From Syntrophaceae bacterium (lineage in GTDB: Bacteria; Desulfobacterota; Syntrophia; Syntrophales; UBA2185): DNA of 48,519 nt. The notes under the pieces were generated by a model that was given only the letters and a program-made list of their open reading frames with translations, was not told the DNA's origin and searched no databases. Numbering within the stretch: position 1 is the first letter of the stretch; each line of letters opens with the position of its first letter. Location of the stretch: contig PMBI01000028.1 in the NCBI GenBank assembly GCA_003153775.1, positions 1 to 48,519 of the forward strand, read 5' to 3'. The position numbers and the translations under genes were made by a program. This document shows positions 45,171 through 48,519 of the stretch, piece after piece.

Positions 45171-46196
45171 TTAAAAGAGCCCTTTCTGTCCTTCCTCCAT
45201 CCATTCCCGGCTGAAATGATCGTATGCCGTCTTGGTAGCAATCCTGCCCCGCGCCGTCCTCTGTAGATAGCCTTCCTGCACCAAATACGGCTCATAGATG
45301 TCTTCGATCGTGGTTCTTTCTTCACCAATCGCGGCCGAGAGGCTATCGATCCCCACAGGGCCTCCGTTAAACTTATCAATAAGTGTCAGCAATATCTTCC
45401 TATCCATCTGGTCAAAACCTTTATGATCAACTTCGAACATTTCGAGGGCAGCAACGGCCACTTTCCCGTCTATGAAACCCTCTCCCTTAACCTGGGCAAA
45501 ATCTCTCACCCTTCTGAGCAGGCGATTTGCTATACGCGGCGTCCCACGGGAGCGCTTTGCCAATTCCGCCGCACCTTCAGAGTCGATTTTAATTACCAAT
45601 ATCTCTGCCGATCGATGTATTATAACGGCAAGTTCTGAAGCCGTATAAAAATCAAGTCTGAAACTCATGCCGAATCGATCCCGCAAAGGTGATGTCAGCA
45701 ATCCGGCCCTTGTCGTTGCGCCCACTAAAGTAAATCTCGGTATCTCGAGCTTCATTGAACGCGCGGACGGACCCTGGCCGATGAGGATATCGATATGATA
45801 ATCTTCCATGGCAGGATATAATATTTCTTCAACGACGTGAGAAAGTCTGTGGATCTCATCAATAAACAGGATATCCTGATCATGCAGATTGGTGAGGATG
45901 GCCGCGAGATCTCCCGGCCTTTCCACAACAGGCCCGGAGGTTACCTTGATGTCAACCCCCATCTCTCTGGACATGATGTATGCAAGTGTAGTCTTTCCGA
46001 GACCTGGAGGTCCGTACAGGAGAACGTGATCGAGAACATCCTTTCGTTGTTTAGCAGCTTCGATAAACATGGAAAGGTTGGCCTTAATCTTCTCCTGCCC
46101 GACATACTCCGCCAGTATCTTCGGACGCAAAGAGCTTTCGTATCCCTTTTCACCATCCATGCTCGCGGGACTTATGAGGGGATTTTTCGTCTCCAT
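45171..46196 (-). CDS. ruvB: Holliday junction branch-migration ATPase RuvB
   Basis: 341 residues of standard length. AAA+ helicase that drives branch migration with Ruv[18 protein letters not shown] opens the protein, Walker [10 protein letters not shown] is at 62-70, Walker [11 protein letters not shown], sensor region [20 protein letters not shown], and the winged-helix end [16 protein letters not shown]. Last of four genes yebC-ruvC-ruvA-ruvB. Confidence 0.98.
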   Translation of the reverse strand: METKNPLISPASMDGEKGYESSLRPKILAEYVGQEKIKANLSMFIEAAKQRKDVLDHVLLYGPPGLGKTTLAYIMSREMGVDIKVTSGPVVERPGDLAAILTNLHDQDILFIDEIHRLSHVVEEILYPAMEDYHIDILIGQGPSARSMKLEIPRFTLVGATTRAGLLTSPLRDRFGMSFRLDFYTASELAVIIHRSAEILVIKIDSEGAAELAKRSRGTPRIANRLLRRVRDFAQVKGEGFIDGKVAVAALEMFEVDHKGFDQMDRKILLTLIDKFNGGPVGIDSLSAAIGEERTTIEDIYEPYLVQEGYLQRTARGRIATKTAYDHFSREWMEEGQKGLF

Positions 46197-46253
46197 CTAA
46201 GATATCCTGTTTTTCAAAATATATACTTCCCCAACTAAGTAAATCTCCTGAAC

Positions 46254-46862
46254 CTAACCGGCCAAAATCTTCAGGGCCTGCTTAAGCAGAACGTCGAGAG
46301 TCACAGATTGGGGAGATTCGCTGATGATCTTGTCCACCACTTCCCGAGCCCTATGACTCTTATAACCGAGATTGACAAGAGCAGACAGTGCATCGTCTTT
46401 CATAGAGTCAAGAATCATTATATCGCCATTGTCTTTGTAGATGACGTCACATGCGCAGAGTTTCACCATCTTGTCTTTGAGTTCAAGGATCATTCTCTCC
46501 GCCGTTTTCTTGCCCACGCCCGGTATGGATACCAACCGATTCAGATTACCATGAGACACCGCCTTCATCAGGTCTTCCGCGGAAATTCCTGAAAGTATAT
46601 TCATGGCGAGCTTCGGACCTATTCCGGAGACGGAAAGCATTAACTCAAACACATCCTTCTCTCTCCCTGTGCCAAATCCGAAAAGACTGATCGCATCAGG
46701 CCGTACGTTTGTGTAAACATGGAGAGTCACAGGTTTGTTGATATCGGGCAGTGTATAAAAGGTTGTAAGAGGAACAAAGATACGGTATCCGACGCCATTG
46801 GCGTCCACGATGACGCTGCTCGTGGCTTTGTAAATCAATAGTCCGTTTATCAGAGCAATCAT
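46254..46862 (-). CDS. ruvA: Holliday junction binding protein RuvA
   Basis: 202 residues. N-terminal OB-fold (IALINGLLIYKATSSVIVDANGVGYRI), then two helix-hairpin-helix motifs (LMLSVSGIGPKLAMNIL and LVSIPGVGKKTAERMI), and a C-terminal domain that binds RuvB (ALVNLGYKSHRAREVV). It lies one base after ruvC and 57 bp before ruvB. Confidence 0.97.
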   Translation of the reverse strand: MIALINGLLIYKATSSVIVDANGVGYRIFVPLTTFYTLPDINKPVTLHVYTNVRPDAISLFGFGTGREKDVFELMLSVSGIGPKLAMNILSGISAEDLMKAVSHGNLNRLVSIPGVGKKTAERMILELKDKMVKLCACDVIYKDNGDIMILDSMKDDALSALVNLGYKSHRAREVVDKIISESPQSVTLDVLLKQALKILAG

Positions 46863-46863
46863 C

Positions 46864-47361
46864 TTAAATTGATACCACTTTCAAAGAATTGAGGTGACAG
46901 ATCGCGATAGCCAGGGCATCGGCGGCATCGGCAGGAGGAAGATCGGACAGGTTCAATATAGCTTTGACCATATTCTGGATCTGGTTTTTTTCAGCCCTGC
47001 CGTACCCTACAACTGCCTTCTTAATCTCGAGCGGAGTATATTCATAGACTGGTATACAGCTCCGTGCGCCCGCAAGGATAACTACGCCCCTCGTTTCTCC
47101 CTGTCTGATGAGACTTTTTATATTTTTTCCGTAGAAAACATCTTCTACAACGATGGCATCGGGCGACGATTGATTAATGACCTCGAGTAAATTATCGTAT
47201 ATCATGGAAAGGCGTGACGACAGGGACGAACCTCTTGCCATTTTAATTTCTCCATGCATGACATGCTTGAGACTGCTTTTTTGTTTTTCAACAACAGCGT
47301 AACCGGTTATGTGAATGCCTGGATCGATTCCTAAGACTCTCAAAGCGGAGGCCTTTTCCAT
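46864..47361 (-). CDS. ruvC: Crossover junction endonuclease RuvC
   Basis: 165 residues, RNase-H-like resolvase. The acidic catalytic residues are recognisable: Asp13 in VLGIDPGIHITGY, the Glu of VVEDVFYGKN (about 72), and the Asp pair in PPADAADALAIAICH near the end. It cuts Holliday junctions together with RuvAB. It follows yebC by 3 bp. Confidence 0.97.
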   Translation of the reverse strand: MEKASALRVLGIDPGIHITGYAVVEKQKSSLKHVMHGEIKMARGSSLSSRLSMIYDNLLEVINQSSPDAIVVEDVFYGKNIKSLIRQGETRGVVILAGARSCIPVYEYTPLEIKKAVVGYGRAEKNQIQNMVKAILNLSDLPPADAADALAIAICHLNSLKVVSI

Positions 47362-47364
47362 CTA

Positions 47365-48114
47365 CTAACTGAATTTCTCCATGATGTCGTCCGGTATGTC
47401 GAAATTGGCGTATGCATGCTGCACATCGTCGTTATCTTCCATTTTTTCCATCAGTTTGAGCATCTGCACCCCCTTATCTGCATCCAGTCTGACCTCATTT
47501 TGGGGAATCATCGTGACCTCAGCCTTAATGTACTTGATGCCCTTATCATTGATTATCTTCTTCACCTGTTCAAACATGGCAGGATCTGTAACGACTTCGA
47601 ATTCGTTTTCTTCTTCCCTCACGTCTTCGGCTCCCGCATCAAGAGCTATTTCCATGAGGACGTCTTCGCTGACACTCTTCTTGTCAAGCAGTATGCTTCC
47701 CTTCTTTTCGAAAATCCAGGAGACGCAACCGTTTTCACCGAGGTTCCCCCCGTGTTTTGAAAAAATATGGCGGATCTCCGCAACTGTCCTATTCTTATTG
47801 TCCGTCATCGCCTCCACGAGGACAGCGACGCCTCCCGGCCCGTATCCTTCATACACGACCTCTTCATATCCGGCAGATCCGTCGGCTCCCCCGGCTCCTT
47901 TCTTGACGGCCCTGTCGATATTATCCTTCGGCATATTTTCTTCTTTTGCCGCCATGATTGCCTGTCTGAGCCGTGCATTGCCCTCCTGGTCAGGACCGCC
48001 GAGCCTTGCTGCCAGTGTTATTTCTTTGATCAGCTTCGTAAATATTTTCCCTCTTTTTGCATCCGCAGCGCCCTTTTTTCTTTTGATCGTGTTCCATTTG
48101 GAATGACCGGACAT
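47365..48114 (-). CDS. yebC: YebC/PmpR-family translation or transcription factor (TACO1 family)
   Basis: 249 residues, full length. It opens [25 protein letters not shown], the family hallmark, and continues with [26 protein letters not shown] and [41 protein letters not shown]-type motifs. YebC proteins help ribosomes through difficult sequences and were first described as regulators. First gene of the ruv operon. Confidence 0.97.
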   Translation of the reverse strand: MSGHSKWNTIKRKKGAADAKRGKIFTKLIKEITLAARLGGPDQEGNARLRQAIMAAKEENMPKDNIDRAVKKGAGGADGSAGYEEVVYEGYGPGGVAVLVEAMTDNKNRTVAEIRHIFSKHGGNLGENGCVSWIFEKKGSILLDKKSVSEDVLMEIALDAGAEDVREEENEFEVVTDPAMFEQVKKIINDKGIKYIKAEVTMIPQNEVRLDADKGVQMLKLMEKMEDNDDVQHAYANFDIPDDIMEKFS

Positions 48115-48185
48115 GACATCATATCTCCCAGCGCAGTTATTGTCGATCTATCCAGTTTACATAGCACAGTGGCAGTTGTATTGTA

Positions 48186-48217
48186 AAATAAAAAACCCCT
48201 CCATCTCTGAAGGGGTT
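48186..48217 (-). terminator. Rho-independent terminator of the rRNA operon
   Basis: On the complement AACCCCT (48211-48217) pairs with AGGGGTT (48194-48200) around a 10-nt loop, followed by a T-run. It lies about 12 bp past the 3' end of 5S rRNA. Confidence 0.85.
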
Positions 48218-48228
48218 CCATGTATTAT

Positions 48229-48347
<119 letters not shown>

Positions 48348-48425
48348 TAATATACTTATTTATGTAAACAATTGCATATCATGAACTACCTGCTGAGATA
48401 CTATCTATGAAACCATAAAAATTAT

Positions 48426-48519
48426 GGTCAAGCCGCACGGCCGATTAGTATCAGTAAGCTAAACACATTACTGTGCTTACACACCTGACCTATCAACCTC
48501 GTCGTCTACGAGGGGCCTT
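48426..48519 (-). rRNA. rrl: 23S ribosomal RNA, 3' end (cut by window edge)
   Basis: The complement has the conserved 23S 3' terminus: CCTCGTAGACGACGAGGTTGATAGG, GTAAGCACAGTAATGTG and TACTAATCGGCCGTGCGGCTTGACC. Only the last 94 nt or so are in the window. The 78-bp spacer to 5S holds no tRNA. Confidence 0.95.

Overview
The window is a piece of chromosome from a strictly anaerobic, Gram-negative, outer-membrane bacterium. LpxC, two lipobox proteins, NtrY/NtrX-type regulators and many redox complexes suggest a deltaproteobacterial (Desulfobacterota) syntroph, perhaps near Syntrophorhabdus. That placement is inferred from gene content, not from a database match. No phage, transposase or CRISPR array is visible, and most of the window is dense, ordered core genome.

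Layout. 1-6100: tmRNA (ssrA) with smpB, a TtcA-type tRNA thiolase, enolase, and pyruvate phosphate dikinase convergent to enolase. 6100-14900: two different F-type ATP synthase c-subunit genes, each with a signal-peptide-like N-terminus, flanking an output-less Cache sensor. A 59-residue membrane protein, a large three-PAS histidine kinase, a sigma-54 response regulator and EngB follow. 15185-17499: two small membrane proteins (one AtpZ-like), then hypC and hypE. 17587-22730 (minus): a complete six-gene energy-converting [NiFe] hydrogenase operon in the canonical order echABCDEF. 23111-30847 (plus, divergent from ech): a four-gene flavin/iron-sulfur operon in which NuoE/NuoF/NuoG-like modules are fused to NfnA- and NfnB/GltD-like modules. 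31094-38718: fmt, rsmB, a glycine-zipper lipoprotein, an MBL hydrolase, purC, an unknown protein with dnaJ, a DUF3568 lipoprotein and a flippase-like protein. 38723-44957 (minus): NtrX, NtrY, a DUF4390 protein, LpxC and QueH. 45171-48114 (minus): yebC-ruvC-ruvA-ruvB. 48229-48519: 5S and the 3' end of 23S rRNA (minus).

The most notable signal is in echE. The large-subunit frame is interrupted by a single in-frame TGA at 18895-18897, exactly at the first cysteine of the N-terminal nickel-binding motif (RV-TGA-GIC). The frame continues without any shift to a normal 360-residue EchE ending in the C-terminal motif DPCxxC. A perfect 6-bp hairpin with a GU-containing loop lies 17 nt after the TGA, as in a bacterial SECIS. 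I read it as selenocysteine at a terminal nickel ligand in the N-terminal motif. The [NiFeSe] hydrogenases I know of carry Sec in the C-terminal motif, so this looks like a different kind of [NiFeSe] enzyme.

Together, the ech operon (ferredoxin, protons and an ion gradient) and the divergent NuoEFG/Nfn hybrid operon (NADH, NADPH and ferredoxin) could form a redox module that balances electron carriers for H2 production. HypC and HypE are next to ech; no other Hyp protein is in the window. Other observations include a dispersed hairpin repeat at two distant sites, a second repeat family flanking smpB, tandem palindromes upstream of lpxC, and a possible structured leader at 37119-37247.
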